The translations under genes and the position numbers were made by a program. The notes beneath the pieces were generated by a model, which did no database searches, had not been told where the DNA came from, and saw nothing but the letters and a program-made list of their open reading frames with translations. Below, piece by piece: positions 53,319-63,971 of a DNA stretch of 64,000 nt (positions are counted from its first letter, which is position 1; every line of letters begins with the position of its first letter). The DNA is from Leifsonia shinshuensis (GTDB taxonomy: Bacteria > Actinomycetota > Actinomycetes > Actinomycetales > Microbacteriaceae), in the NCBI RefSeq assembly GCF_031456835.1, contig NZ_JAVDVK010000001.1, positions 1,612,001 through 1,676,000 of the forward strand, written 5' to 3'.

Positions 53319-54442
53319 CGGGCGACCTCCGCGGTGTCGGGGGTGGGTGCGGTGGATTCGGTGGATGCGCCGGCCGCGAGCTCGGCGGCCAGCTGCTCCG
53401 CCTGCTCCCGCAGGTGCGGGGTGGGGGTGGCGTAGACGTGGGCGAAGAGGTCCTCGGGGTGCGGCTCCGCATCCGTCATGATCGCCGCGCGCAGGTCGGC
53501 GGCGACCCGTTCGGCGTGCGCGTGCGCTTCCGCGTCGTCGCCCTCGCCGAGCGCGCCCTCCGCGGTCAGCCAGGTGCGCAGCCGCAGCAGCGGGTCGCGG
53601 GCGAGCCACGGCTCCACCTCGTCGGCGGTGCGGTACCGCGTGGCGTCGTCCGCGTTGGTGTGCGACTTGATGCGGTACGTGAGCGCCTCGACGAGGGTCG
53701 GGCCGCCGCCGTCGCGCGCCTCCCCGACCGCCTCGCCGAGCACCGCGAGCAGGGCGGCGAGGTCGTTCCCGTCGACCAGGCGGCCGCGCATCCCGTAGCC
53801 GACGCCCTTGTGGGCGATGCTCGGGGCGGCGGTCTGCCGGCTGAGCGGCACCGAGATCGCGTAGCCGTTGTTCTGCACGAGGAAGACGACCGGCAGGTGG
53901 AACACCGCGGCGAAGTTGAGCGCCTCGTGGAAGTCGCCCTCGCTGGTGGCGCCGTCGCCGCACATCGCCAGCACGACCGTGTCCTCGCCGCGCAGCCGGG
54001 CAGCGTGCGCGAAGCCGACCGCGTGCAGCAGCTGGGTGGCGAGCGGCGTGGACTGCGGCGCGACGTGGTGCACGGTCGGGTCGTACCCGGAGTGCCAGTC
54101 GCCGCGCAGCAGCACGAACGCCTCGAACGGATCGACGCCGCGGGCGATCACGGCGACGGTGTCGCGGTAGGTCGGGAACAGCCAGTCCTGCTCGTCCAGC
54201 ACCATGGCGGCGGCGACCTCGCAGGCCTCCTGCCCGTGCGACGACGGGTACACCGCGAGGCGGCCCTGGCGCACCAGCGCGTCGGCCTGGTCGTTGAGGC
54301 GGCGGGCGAGCACGAGCCGGCGGTAGCCGTCCAGCATCGTGTCGGTGGACGGGATCCGGTGGAGGTCGTCCGGGTGGGACGCGCCATCCTGGTCGATGAG
54401 CCGCAGCGGGGTGTCGCCGGGCAGCAGATCGTCCGCGTGCAT
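53315..54442 (-). CDS. bkdA1: 2-oxoacid dehydrogenase E1 component, alpha subunit
   Basis: A 375-residue thiamine-diphosphate enzyme. YPSSHGQEACEVAAA, MCGDGATSEGDFHEALNFAAV (ThDP-binding GDG...NN with QNNGYAIS), and YRIKSHTNADDATRYR. The sequence favours branched-chain over pyruvate dehydrogenase. First gene of the E1alpha-E1beta-E2 operon, divergent from an Lrp regulator. Confidence 0.92.
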   Translation of the reverse strand: MHADDLLPGDTPLRLIDQDGASHPDDLHRIPSTDTMLDGYRRLVLARRLNDQADALVRQGRLAVYPSSHGQEACEVAAAMVLDEQDWLFPTYRDTVAVIARGVDPFEAFVLLRGDWHSGYDPTVHHVAPQSTPLATQLLHAVGFAHAARLRGEDTVVLAMCGDGATSEGDFHEALNFAAVFHLPVVFLVQNNGYAISVPLSRQTAAPSIAHKGVGYGMRGRLVDGNDLAALLAVLGEAVGEARDGGGPTLVEALTYRIKSHTNADDATRYRTADEVEPWLARDPLLRLRTWLTAEGALGEGDDAEAHAHAERVAADLRAAIMTDAEPHPEDLFAHVYATPTPHLREQAEQLAAELAAGASTESTAPTPDTAEVAR

Positions 54443-54569
54443 CTGTTCTCCTTCGAAAGACGTCGCTCACTCTCATGGTGACTTCGCCGGACGTCGAACG
54501 CTATGGGTCGCCCGGAGTCGAGACGAACGGATGCGCGCGGGCGCCACGAGTGACAGACTGTCCAGCACC

Positions 54570-54998
54570 ATGGACGACATCGACGTACGCATCCTGGACG
54601 CCCTGCGCGCCGACGGCCGCGCATCCATCACGGCCGTCGCCGAGACGGCCCACGTCTCGCGCGCCAACGCCTACGCGCGGGTGTCGCGGCTGGTCGCCGA
54701 CGGGGTGATCACGGGGTTCACCGCGAAGGTCGACCCCCGCCGGTCGGGGCGTGCGTCCTCGGCGTACGTGACGCTGCGGGTGGAGCAGGCCGACTGGCAC
54801 GACCTGCGCGAACGGCTGCAGCGCATCCCCGAGGTGGAGCACTTCGCGCTCGTGGGCGGGGACTTCGACGTGATCCTGCTGGTGCGGGCGCGCGACAACG
54901 AAGACCTGCGGCGGGTGGTGCTGGAGGAGCTGACGAGCATCCCGTCCGTGCGCGACACGAAGACGTCGCTGGTGTTCGAGGACCACGACCTGCGGTGA
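54570..54998 (+). CDS. Lrp/AsnC family regulator
   Basis: A 142-residue protein. Helix-turn-helix LDALRADGRASITAVAETAHVSRANAYARVSRLVADGVI, then the RAM ligand domain (YVTLRVEQADWHDLRERLQRIPEVEHFALVGGDFDVILLVRA). ATG 54570 is the family start; upstream open codons are not conserved. Its divergent position suggests control of the bkd operon by branched-chain amino acids. Confidence 0.9.
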   Translation: MDDIDVRILDALRADGRASITAVAETAHVSRANAYARVSRLVADGVITGFTAKVDPRRSGRASSAYVTLRVEQADWHDLRERLQRIPEVEHFALVGGDFDVILLVRARDNEDLRRVVLEELTSIPSVRDTKTSLVFEDHDLR

Positions 54999-55090
54999 CG
55001 GCGCGTGGCCGGCGGCCGGCGGCCGGCGGCCGGCGGCCGCACGATCGTAGGTGTGAAACGTTCAAATCTCCGACGCAAGGCGTTGTGGCT

Positions 55091-55121
55091 GGAGATTCGG
55101 GCCGAATCCGCCCGAATCTCC
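55091..55121. repeat. Hairpin GGAGATTCGGGC / GCCCGAATCTCC
   Basis: Perfect 12-bp arms with a 7-base loop, in a stretch where CAAATCTCC, AATCTCCGACG and GGATCTCCGACA recur (55063-55145). It sits between the Lrp stop and paaJ. Confidence 0.7.
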
Positions 55122-55216
55122 GACGATCGGACGCGGATCTCCGACATGCGACCACCCGACGCCGCGCGCCACCCGCCGGGTTGCCCGGGGGCGGCGATTC
55201 TGCGACGATGCAATTG

Positions 55217-55233
55217 CTGAACGCTCGTTCGGT
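55217..55233 (+). promoter_or_regulatory. Putative PaaR operator upstream of paaJ
   Basis: CTGAACGCTCGTTCGGT holds the palindrome GAACG-CT-CGTTC. Its complement ACCGAACGA equals the core of the palindrome before paaA (61287-61304), which suggests one regulator for both units. Confidence 0.55.
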
Positions 55234-55257
55234 AATTCGGGTTCGAGGGAGAGCGCG

Positions 55258-56438
<1,181 letters not shown>

Positions 56439-56442
<4 letters not shown>

Positions 56443-57179
56443 CCGACAGCCTGCACGTCGAGGAGCAGGACGACCGGATGGTCGTCACCCTCGACCGTCC
56501 CGAGCGCCGCAACGCGATCGACCAGGCGATGGTGGATGCGCTGCACGCGGTGTGCGAGCGGCTGGAGCGCGAGCCGCGCATCCTGATCCTCACCGGGTCG
56601 GACGGCGTCTTCGCGTCCGGCGCCGACATCGCCGAGCTGCGCGAGCGGACCGCCGCCGACGCCGCGAACGGCATCAACGACACGATCTTCTCGCGCATCG
56701 CGGCCCTCCCGATGCCCGTGATCGCCGCCCTCGACGGGTACGCTCTGGGCGGCGGCGCCGAGCTCGCCTACGCGGCCGACCTTCGGGTCGGCACCCCGCG
56801 GCTGCGGATCGGCAACCCGGAGACCGGGCTCGGGATCATCGCCGCGGCCGGCGCGCTGTGGCGGCTGCCGCAGCTGGTGGGCCTGCCGCTCGCCACCGAG
56901 CTGGTGCTGACCGGGCGCGTCCTCACCGGAGAGGAAGCGCTGGCCGCCGGGCTCGTCAGCGACCTGTTCGCGCCGGGCGAGCTGCTCACCGGCGCGCACG
57001 CCCTCGCCGACCGAATCGCCGCGAACGACCCGCTGGCGACGCGGCTCACCAAGCAGGTGCTGCGCGAGCCCGCGGAGCGCCATCCCGCCGCCGAGCGCGA
57101 GGCGCAGGCCGTGCTGTTCGAGTCGCCGGAGAAGCGGCGGCGGATGACCCAGTTCCTGGAACGGAGGAGCAGGCGATGA
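56439..57179 (+). CDS. paaF: Enoyl-CoA hydratase (2,3-dehydroadipyl-CoA hydratase)
   Basis: A 246-residue crotonase. FASGADIAELRE, DGYALGGGAELAYAADLRVGT, and a Glu in NPETGLGIIAAAGALWRLP for catalysis. The start overlaps the paaJ stop and the stop overlaps paaH, so the three form one translationally coupled unit. PaaG (isomerase) is a less likely alternative. Confidence 0.85.
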
Positions 57180-58063
57180 GCGCGACGGGGCTGCCGGAGC
57201 GGGTCGCCGTGATCGGCGGCGGACGGATGGGATCGGGGATCGCGCACGCGTTCCTCATGGCGGGCGCCGACGTGGCCGTGGTCGAGCAGAACGCGACGGC
57301 GGCGTCCGAGGCGCGGGACCGCATCCTCGCCGCCGTCGAGGGCAGCGTCCGCCGGGGAGCCGCGGCTCCCGACCCGGACCGGCTGGTCGTGACGGTCACG
57401 TGGGAGGCGCTCGGCGGCGCCGGGCTCGCGATCGAGGTCGTGCCCGAGCTGGTGGGCCTGAAGCGCGAGGCGCTGCGCCGCGCCGAGGACCTGCTGCCGG
57501 TGGACGCGGTGCTCGCCACGAACACGTCGTCGCTGTCGATCGACGTGCTCGCCGAGGGGCTGGCCCGTCCCGGCGCCTTCCTCGGACTGCACTTCTTCAA
57601 CCCGGTGCCCGCGTCCGCACTGGTCGAGGTCGTGCTCGGCACGGCGACCGCCCCGTCCGCCGCCGACGCGGCCACCGGATGGGTGCGCGTGCTGGGCAAG
57701 ACCGCGATCACCGTCCGCGACTCCCCCGGCTTCGCCTCCTCGCGTCTCGGCGTGCTGCTCGGGCTGGAGGCGATCCGCATGGTGGAGGAGGGCGTCGCCA
57801 CCCCCGACGACATCGACACCGCGATGGAGCTCGGGTACAAGCATCCCGTCGGCCCCCTGCGCCTCACCGATCTGGTGGGGCTGGATGTGCGGCTCGACAT
57901 CGCCGAGTACCTCGCGCGCGAGCTCGGGCCGCGCTACGAGCCTCCCGAGCTGCTGCGGAAGATGGTCGCCGAGGGGATGCTCGGCCGCAAGAGCGGTCAG
58001 GGGTTCTTCTTCTGGGACGAGGACGGGACCGCGGTCCCTACCGCCCGGGAGCGTCGACGATGA
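57176..58063 (+). CDS. paaH: 3-hydroxyacyl-CoA dehydrogenase
   Basis: A 295-residue NAD-dependent dehydrogenase. Rossmann motif VAVIGGGRMGSGIAHAFLMAG, active-site region NTSSLSIDVLAEGLARPGAFLGLHFFNPVP, and HPVGPLRLTDLVGLD. It oxidises 3-hydroxyadipyl-CoA. Its 3' end overlaps the convergent thioesterase gene by 26 bases. Confidence 0.92.
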   Translation: MSATGLPERVAVIGGGRMGSGIAHAFLMAGADVAVVEQNATAASEARDRILAAVEGSVRRGAAAPDPDRLVVTVTWEALGGAGLAIEVVPELVGLKREALRRAEDLLPVDAVLATNTSSLSIDVLAEGLARPGAFLGLHFFNPVPASALVEVVLGTATAPSAADAATGWVRVLGKTAITVRDSPGFASSRLGVLLGLEAIRMVEEGVATPDDIDTAMELGYKHPVGPLRLTDLVGLDVRLDIAEYLARELGPRYEPPELLRKMVAEGMLGRKSGQGFFFWDEDGTAVPTARERRR

Positions 58064-58439
58064 GGTTGGTGATCCGCGCCGTGCAGAGCCGGTTGCCCTC
58101 CTCGTCGGTGATCACGATCTCGTGCGACGCGATGGTGCGGCCCAGCCGGATGGCGGTCGCGACCCCGGTCACCACGCCCGAGCGCGCGGCCCGGTGGTGC
58201 GTCGCGTTGATGTCGACGCCGACCGCACTTCGGCCAGGACCGGCGTGGATGACCGCGGCCCACGAGCCCAGCGCCTCCGCGAAGGCGACCGATGCGCCCC
58301 CGTGCAGCAGCCCGAACGACTGGCGGTTGCCCTCGACCGGCATGGTCGCGACGACCCGCTCGGCGGACTGCTCCAGGATGCGCACCCCCATCTTCACGTC
58401 GAGCTCACCCAGTTCGATCGTCCAGTCGCCGTCGGCCAT
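58038..58439 (-). CDS. paaI: Hotdog-fold acyl-CoA thioesterase (PaaI)
   Basis: A 133-residue thioesterase: RQSFGLLHGGASVAFAEALGSWAA is the 4HBT HGG motif, then VGVDINATHHRAARSG. PaaI removes dead-end CoA esters in phenylacetate breakdown. It is transcribed against the paa genes. The start at 58439 is 37 bases from the paaZ start. Confidence 0.87.
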   Translation of the reverse strand: MADGDWTIELGELDVKMGVRILEQSAERVVATMPVEGNRQSFGLLHGGASVAFAEALGSWAAVIHAGPGRSAVGVDINATHHRAARSGVVTGVATAIRLGRTIASHEIVITDEEGNRLCTARITNLIVDAPGR

Positions 58440-58475
58440 GCCGTCAGCATACGCATCCACTCGAGGAGGCCTCTC

Positions 58476-60563
58476 ATGATCGTGCCCAGCTACATCCGTG
58501 ACGGATGGTGGACGCCCGACGACGCCCCGGCCGGCGTCCTCGGTACGGGATCGGGCGACGAGGCGCCCCGGCCCGCGGAGGTGCTGGACGCCTCCACCGG
58601 TGAGCCGATCGCGCAGATCAGCACGGCCGGGCTCGACCTCGCGGGCGCTCTGGAGCATGCCCGCACGGTCGGGCAGCGGTCGCTCGGCGAGCTGACGTTC
58701 CATCAGCGCGCCCTCATCCTGAAGCAGCTGGCGCAGGCGCTGACCGAGCGCAAGGACGAGCTGTACGCGCTGTCGGCGCAGTCCGGCGCGACGCGCGCGG
58801 ACGCGTGGATCGACGTGGATGGCGGGATCGGCGCGCTGTTCACCTACGGCTCCAAGGGGCGCCGCGAGCTCCCGAACGCGCAGGTCGTGCTCGACGGACC
58901 GGCGGAGCAGCTGTCGAAGGACGGCAGCTTCCTCGGCCGCCACGTGTACACCCGGCTGCCGGGCGTCGCGGTTCAGATCAACGCGTTCAACTTCCCGGTG
59001 TGGGGGATGCTCGAGAAGCTCGGGCCGTCCTTCCTCGCCGGGATGCCGACCCTGGTGAAGCCGGCGACGCCGACCGCGTTCGTCGCCGAGGCCGCGGTGC
59101 GGATCATGGTGGAGTCGGGACTGCTTCCGGCGGGATCGCTGCAGCTGGTGAGCGGCGGCGTGCCCGACCTGTTCGAGCACCTGAGGCTCGGCGATCTGGT
59201 GGCCTTCACCGGATCCGCGTCGACCGCGGAGCGGCTGCGCGCCCACGACTCGGTACAGACCGGCGGGGTACGGTTCACCAGCGAGACCGACTCGATCAAC
59301 GCGTCGGTGCTGGGCCCGGATGCGGTGACCGGCACGCCGGAGTTCGACGCCTACATCAAGGGGCTCGTCGTCGAGCTGACCGCCAAGTCGGGGCAGAAGT
59401 GCACGGCCATCCGCCGCGCGATCGTGCCCGCGCCGCTGCAGGACGACGTGATCGCCGCGGTGCGCGAGCGCATCGCGTCCCGCGTCGTCCTCGGCGATCC
59501 GCGGGCGGAGGGCGTGACGATGGGGCCGCTCGCCTCCCGCACTCAGCGCGAGGAGGTGCTGCGCCAGGTGGCGCGGCTGGTGGCCGCGGGCGGCGAGCTC
59601 GTGGTCGGCGGGCTCGACCAGCCGACCGTCCGCCACGCGGACGGCACGACCGGCGTGGCGCCCGAGGGCGCGTTCGTCGCGCCCGTGCTGCTCCGTTTCG
59701 CCGACGCCTGGACGCCCGAGGCGCACACGGTGGAGGCGTTCGGGCCGGTGGCGAGCATCCTCCCCTACTCGACCGCGGAGGAGGCGGTGGCCCTTGTCGC
59801 GCGCGGCGGCGGGTCGCTCGTGACCAGCGTCGCGACGCACGACCCGGAGTTCGCGCGGACCTTCGTGCTCGGCTCCGGCGCCTACAACGGCCGCATCCTG
59901 GTGCTCGACCGGGACGACGCCCGCACCTCCACCGGGCACGGCTCGCCGATGCCGCACCTGGTGCACGGCGGACCGGGCCGGGCGGGCGGCGGCGAGGAGC
60001 TGGGCGGCATCCGCGCGGTGCTGCACCACATGCAGCGGACCGCGCTGCAGGGGTCGCCCGACCTGCTGACCGCGATCACCGGCGTCTGGCATCCGGGCGC
60101 GGCGGTGTCGTCGGATGCGCAGCATCCCTTCCGCAAGTCGCTCGCGACCCTGCGGATCGGCGACCAGGTTCAGGCGGGGCCCCGGCAGGTGACGCTCGAC
60201 GACATCGAGGACTTCGCGACGTCGACCGGCGACACGTTCTACGCGCACATGGACGAGGAGGCCGCGGCGGCGAACCCGTTCTTCCCGGGACGGGTCGCGC
60301 ACGGCTACCTGCTGGTGTCGTGGGCGGCCGGGATGTTCGTCGACCCGGCGCCAGGGCCCGTGCTCGCCAACTACGGCCTCGAGGATCTGCGGTTCCTGAC
60401 CCCCGTCGTCCCCGGCGACAGCATCCGCGTCGCCCTGACGGCGAAGCAGATCACCCCGCGCGAGACCGACGACTACGGCGAGGTGCGCTGGGATGCGCGC
60501 ATCCTGAACCAGCGCGACGAGCTCGTCGCCACCTACGACGTCCTCACCCTCGTCGCGAAGTAG
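58476..60563 (+). CDS. paaZ: Bifunctional oxepin-CoA hydrolase / aldehyde dehydrogenase
   Basis: A 695-residue fusion. The aldehyde dehydrogenase domain (about 1-520) carries INAFNFPVWGMLEKLGPSFLAG, FTGSAST and the catalytic Cys in SGQKCTAIRR. The MaoC-type hydratase (about 545-695) has FATSTGDTFYAHMDEEAA and GRVAHGYLLVSWAAGMF. It opens the oxepin ring and oxidises the aldehyde. A GGAGG site at 58464-58468 precedes ATG 58476. Confidence 0.95.
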   Translation: MIVPSYIRDGWWTPDDAPAGVLGTGSGDEAPRPAEVLDASTGEPIAQISTAGLDLAGALEHARTVGQRSLGELTFHQRALILKQLAQALTERKDELYALSAQSGATRADAWIDVDGGIGALFTYGSKGRRELPNAQVVLDGPAEQLSKDGSFLGRHVYTRLPGVAVQINAFNFPVWGMLEKLGPSFLAGMPTLVKPATPTAFVAEAAVRIMVESGLLPAGSLQLVSGGVPDLFEHLRLGDLVAFTGSASTAERLRAHDSVQTGGVRFTSETDSINASVLGPDAVTGTPEFDAYIKGLVVELTAKSGQKCTAIRRAIVPAPLQDDVIAAVRERIASRVVLGDPRAEGVTMGPLASRTQREEVLRQVARLVAAGGELVVGGLDQPTVRHADGTTGVAPEGAFVAPVLLRFADAWTPEAHTVEAFGPVASILPYSTAEEAVALVARGGGSLVTSVATHDPEFARTFVLGSGAYNGRILVLDRDDARTSTGHGSPMPHLVHGGPGRAGGGEELGGIRAVLHHMQRTALQGSPDLLTAITGVWHPGAAVSSDAQHPFRKSLATLRIGDQVQAGPRQVTLDDIEDFATSTGDTFYAHMDEEAAAANPFFPGRVAHGYLLVSWAAGMFVDPAPGPVLANYGLEDLRFLTPVVPGDSIRVALTAKQITPRETDDYGEVRWDARILNQRDELVATYDVLTLVAK

Positions 60564-60574
60564 CCCGCCCCCCT

Positions 60575-60640
60575 CCGTCGAGTACACGAAAAGTGCACGC
60601 TCGCCCGGCGTGTCGCGTGCACTTTTCGTGTACTCGACGG
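60575..60640. terminator. Perfect 26-bp inverted repeat between paaZ and paaR
   Basis: Arms 60575-60600 and 60615-60640 are fully complementary with a 14-base loop. The arms hold GTACACGAAAAGTGCAC. It lies between convergent genes. It is longer than a normal terminator and lacks a run of Ts, so another role is possible. Confidence 0.7.
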
Positions 60641-60655
60641 GGGGCGGACCGGGAT

Positions 60656-61249
60656 TCAGCGCAGGGCGAGGGCGAGGATGGTGGCGGCGAGGTCGTCGGG
60701 GGTGAGGGGGCCCGTGGGGGTGTACCACTCGGTGAGGGAGTTGATCATGCCGAAGAGGAGGCGCGCGACGACGGCCGGGTCGGCGTCGGTGCGCAGCGAG
60801 CCCTCGGCCCGCGCCTCGGCGACGAGGTCGGCCACGGCGTGGTCGAAAGCGCGCCGGCGGGCGAGCGCGGCGCGCTCCACCTCGGTGTTGCCGCGCACCC
60901 GCAGCAGCAGCGTGACGTAGGGCAGCCGGTCGGCCAGCACCCGGACGGCCCCGCGCAGCACGAAAGCCAGACGGTCGGCGGCCGCGCCCGACGCGGCCTC
61001 GGGCGCGCGCAGCACGCCCTCGAGCCCGTCGAGCGCCTCGTCCAGCGCCAGTCGCAGCAGCTCGTCCTTGGAGGCGACGTGGTGGTAGATCGCGGACTTC
61101 GACAGCCCGAGCCGGTCGGCGAGCATCCCGATCGAGGTGGCGTCGTAGCCGTGCTCGTTGAACGCGGCGACGGCGACCTCGAGGATGCCGCGCTGGTCGT
61201 ACCCGGGGCGCCCGCGCCGCAGGGTCTCGGAGTCCGCCGTCTCGGTCAC
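60656..61249 (-). CDS. paaR: TetR family regulator of phenylacetate genes
   Basis: A 197-residue repressor with HTH (ILEVAVAAFNEHGYDATSIGMLADRLGLSKSAIYHHVASKDELL) and a TetR_C ligand domain. GTG 61249 is the start. It is divergent from paaA with a palindrome in between; phenylacetyl-CoA is the likely inducer, by analogy to PaaR. Confidence 0.85.
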   Translation of the reverse strand: MTETADSETLRRGRPGYDQRGILEVAVAAFNEHGYDATSIGMLADRLGLSKSAIYHHVASKDELLRLALDEALDGLEGVLRAPEAASGAAADRLAFVLRGAVRVLADRLPYVTLLLRVRGNTEVERAALARRRAFDHAVADLVAEARAEGSLRTDADPAVVARLLFGMINSLTEWYTPTGPLTPDDLAATILALALR

Positions 61250-61286
61250 CCGATCAGTCTGGCATGTCGCCCGGCCGCGGGGATAT

Positions 61287-61304
61287 ACTGACCGAACGAT
61301 CAGT
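61287..61304 (+). promoter_or_regulatory. Putative PaaR operator over the paaA promoter
   Basis: ACTGACCGAACGATCAGT has inverted ACTGA/TCAGT ends and overlaps a TATACT -10 box (61284-61289). The ACCGAACGA core recurs before paaJ. A GATCAGT half-site is also at 61252-61258. Confidence 0.65.
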
Positions 61305-61318
61305 AAGTAAACCGATCC

Positions 61319-62335
61319 ATGCGCAAAGGGGCGTTGATGGAGACCACCACCACAGAACGAGCCGACGCCGAGCGGGGCGCCGCGCAGGCCGCCTTCGACC
61401 AGCTCATCGCCTCCGACTCCCGCGTGGAGCCGCGTGACTGGATGCCCGACGACTACCGCCGCACGCTCATCCGCCAGATGTCGCAGCACGCCCACTCCGA
61501 GATCATCGGGATGCAGCCGGAGGCGAACTGGATCACGCGCGCTCCGAGCCTGAAGCGCAAAGCCATCCTCATGGCCAAGGTGCAGGACGAGGCGGGCCAC
61601 GGCCTCTACCTCTACTCCGCGACCGAGACGCTCGGCGTCACACGCGACGAGCTCACCGAGCAGCTGATCTCGGGTCGCGCCAAGTACTCGTCGATCTTCA
61701 ACTACCCCACGCTCAGCTGGGCCGACATCGGGGCGATCGGCTGGCTGGTCGACGGCGCCGCCATCTGCAACCAGGTGCCGCTGTGCCGCTGCTCGTACGC
61801 GCCGTACGGCCGCGCGATGGTGCGCATCTGCAAGGAGGAGTCGTTCCACCAGCGGCAGGGCTTCGAGATCCTGCTGTCGCTCATGCGCGGCACCCCGGAG
61901 CAGCAGCGCATGGCTCAGGATGCGGTGGACCGCTGGTACTGGCCGTCGCTGATGATGTTCGGGCCGCCGGACGGCGACTCCCCCAACTCGGCCCGCTCGA
62001 TGGCCTGGAAGATCAAGCGCTTCTCGAACGACGAGCTGCGGCAGCGGTTCGTGGCGATGCTCGTTCCGCAGGCGGAGGCGCTGGGCGTCACCCTCCCCGA
62101 CCCCGACCTCCGCTGGAACGAGGAGCGCCAGGCCTACGACCTCGGACCGATCGACTGGACCGAGCTGCAAGAGGTCATCGCCGGCCGCGGCGTCTGCAAC
62201 GCGCAGCGGCTGCAGCGCCGCCGCGAGGCGCACGAGGACGGCCGCTGGGTGCGGGAGGCCGCCGCGGCGTACGCCCAAAAGCAGCAAGCACAGCAGCAGC
62301 GCGCGACGCACGAGAGCGCGGAGGCCGTCGCGTGA
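61319..62335 (+). CDS. paaA: 1,2-phenylacetyl-CoA epoxidase subunit PaaA
   Basis: A 338-residue catalytic diiron subunit. Ligand motifs [11 protein letters not shown] and [29 protein letters not shown] is conserved. It epoxidises the ring of phenylacetyl-CoA with PaaBCE. ATG 61337 is an alternative start. The stop overlaps the paaB GTG. Confidence 0.95.
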   Translation: MRKGALMETTTTERADAERGAAQAAFDQLIASDSRVEPRDWMPDDYRRTLIRQMSQHAHSEIIGMQPEANWITRAPSLKRKAILMAKVQDEAGHGLYLYSATETLGVTRDELTEQLISGRAKYSSIFNYPTLSWADIGAIGWLVDGAAICNQVPLCRCSYAPYGRAMVRICKEESFHQRQGFEILLSLMRGTPEQQRMAQDAVDRWYWPSLMMFGPPDGDSPNSARSMAWKIKRFSNDELRQRFVAMLVPQAEALGVTLPDPDLRWNEERQAYDLGPIDWTELQEVIAGRGVCNAQRLQRRREAHEDGRWVREAAAAYAQKQQAQQQRATHESAEAVA

Positions 62336-62619
62336 CCGCCGAGCCGTGGCCCCTCTGGGAGGTCTTCGTCCGCGCCTCGCGCGGTCTCAGCCACGTGCAC
62401 GTCGGGTCGCTGCACGCGCCGGATGAGGAGCTCGCCGTCCGGAACGCCCGCGACCTGTACACGCGCCGCGGCGAGGGCGTCTCGATCTGGGTGGTCCGCT
62501 CCGACGCGATCACCGCGAGCGACCCGGACGCCAAGGATGCCTTCTTCTCCTCCCCCGAGGGCAAGAACTTCCGCCACGCCACCTACTACACCGCCGCCGA
62601 AGGGGTGAAGCACCTGTGA
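62332..62619 (+). CDS. paaB: 1,2-phenylacetyl-CoA epoxidase subunit PaaB
   Basis: A 95-residue subunit: [49 protein letters not shown]. It bridges PaaAC heterodimers. GTG 62332 overlaps paaA and its stop overlaps paaC. Confidence 0.95.
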   Translation: MTAEPWPLWEVFVRASRGLSHVHVGSLHAPDEELAVRNARDLYTRRGEGVSIWVVRSDAITASDPDAKDAFFSSPEGKNFRHATYYTAAEGVKHL

Positions 62620-63485
62620 CGGATGCACGTATCGAGCCCGGCCACGCAGACACCGACCACACCGAGCCCGGCCACATCGAGCTCAGCGCCGTGACCCTCT
62701 CCGAGGAGTTCGTCAGCTCTGACGTCCCGCCCTCCCCCGAGGTCGCCGAGTACGCCCTCTGGCTGGGCGACGACGCGCTCGTCCTGGCGCAGCGCCTCGG
62801 CGGCTGGATCACCCGCGCTCCGGAGCTGGAGGAGGATGTCGCGCTCGCGAACATCGCGCTCGACCTGCTCGGCCACGCCCGCTCGCTGCTCCGCTACGCG
62901 GGCGCCGCGTCCGGTCGCACCGAGGACGACCTGGCGTACTGGCGCGAGGAGGGCGAGTTCCGCTCCGCCCACCTGTTCGAGCAGCCGAACGGCGACTTCG
63001 CTCACACGATCGTGCGCCAGTTCGCCGCCGCGCACTACCTGTACGCCCTGTACGACCGGCTCCGCGCATCCACCGACCCGGTTCTGGCGGGTGTCGCCGC
63101 GAAGGCGGTCAAGGAGGTCGACTACCACCGCGACCACGCCGACCAGTGGATGCTGCGCCTGGCTCTCGGCACGGACGAGTCGCGCCGCCGCACGCTGCGC
63201 GCGATGGAGGACGTCTGGCCGTACGTCGACGAGCTGTTCTCCGACGCGTCGGCTCTGGATGCGGACCTGTTCGACGCGCTGGAGGGCGTCGCGGTGCGCC
63301 CGTCGTCGCTGCGCGCGGCCTTCGACGCGGACGTCGCTCCCATCCTCGCCGAGGCCGAGCTCACCCCGCCGGACGCGTTCCACGCCGCCGGCGGCGGACG
63401 GCGCGGCCGGCATTCGGAGCACCTGGCCCCACTTCTGGCCGAGCTCCAGGTGCTCGCCCGTCAGCACCCGGGGGCATCGTGGTGA
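62616..63485 (+). CDS. paaC: 1,2-phenylacetyl-CoA epoxidase subunit PaaC
   Basis: A 289-residue structural subunit of the epoxidase. ANIALDLLGHARSLLRYAG, AHYLYALYDRL and KEVDYHRDHADQWMLRLALGTDES are family blocks. GTG start overlaps paaB. The N-terminal 30 residues are variable. Confidence 0.94.
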   Translation: MTDARIEPGHADTDHTEPGHIELSAVTLSEEFVSSDVPPSPEVAEYALWLGDDALVLAQRLGGWITRAPELEEDVALANIALDLLGHARSLLRYAGAASGRTEDDLAYWREEGEFRSAHLFEQPNGDFAHTIVRQFAAAHYLYALYDRLRASTDPVLAGVAAKAVKEVDYHRDHADQWMLRLALGTDESRRRTLRAMEDVWPYVDELFSDASALDADLFDALEGVAVRPSSLRAAFDADVAPILAEAELTPPDAFHAAGGGRRGRHSEHLAPLLAELQVLARQHPGASW

Positions 63486-63961
63486 CGCATCACGCGGACG
63501 CCGCGCGGGCGTGGTCGGCGGCGGCCTCCGTGGTCGACCCGGAGGTCCCCGTGCTGAGCATCGACGACCTGGGGGTGCTGCGCGAGGTGACCGTCACCGA
63601 CGACGGGGTCGAGGTGGTCATCACGCCCACCTACTCCGGCTGCCCGGCGATGGATGCGATCCGCGAGGATGTGGTGCGCGCCCTGTCGTCCGCCGGCTTC
63701 GGCGACGTCCGGGTGCGGCTCGAGCTCTCGCCGGCGTGGACCACCGACTGGATCAGCGCGGCCGGCCGCGCCGCGTTGAAGGACTACGGCATCGCCCCGC
63801 CCTCGGCGACGGGCCCGGTCCGCGTCCGCATGTCGGTCAAGTGCCCGCACTGCGGTTCGCTCGACACCCGCGAGGTGGCGCACTTCGGCTCGACCTCCTG
63901 CAAGGCGCTCTACGTCTGCAACGCCTGCAGCGAGCCGTTCGACCACTTCAAGGCGCTGTGA
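63482..63961 (+). CDS. paaD: Phenylacetate degradation protein PaaD (iron-sulfur assembly)
   Basis: A 159-residue protein. An N-terminal MIP18/DUF59 domain (VVDPEVPVLSIDDLGVLREV ... TPTYSGCPAMDAI) and a C-terminal zinc ribbon (CPHCGS ... CNACSEPFDHFK). It is thought to help mature the PaaE iron-sulfur cluster. GTG overlaps the paaC stop. Confidence 0.93.
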   Translation: MTHHADAARAWSAAASVVDPEVPVLSIDDLGVLREVTVTDDGVEVVITPTYSGCPAMDAIREDVVRALSSAGFGDVRVRLELSPAWTTDWISAAGRAALKDYGIAPPSATGPVRVRMSVKCPHCGSLDTREVAHFGSTSCKALYVCNACSEPFDHFKAL

Positions 63962-63971
63962 GGGCCGGCTG

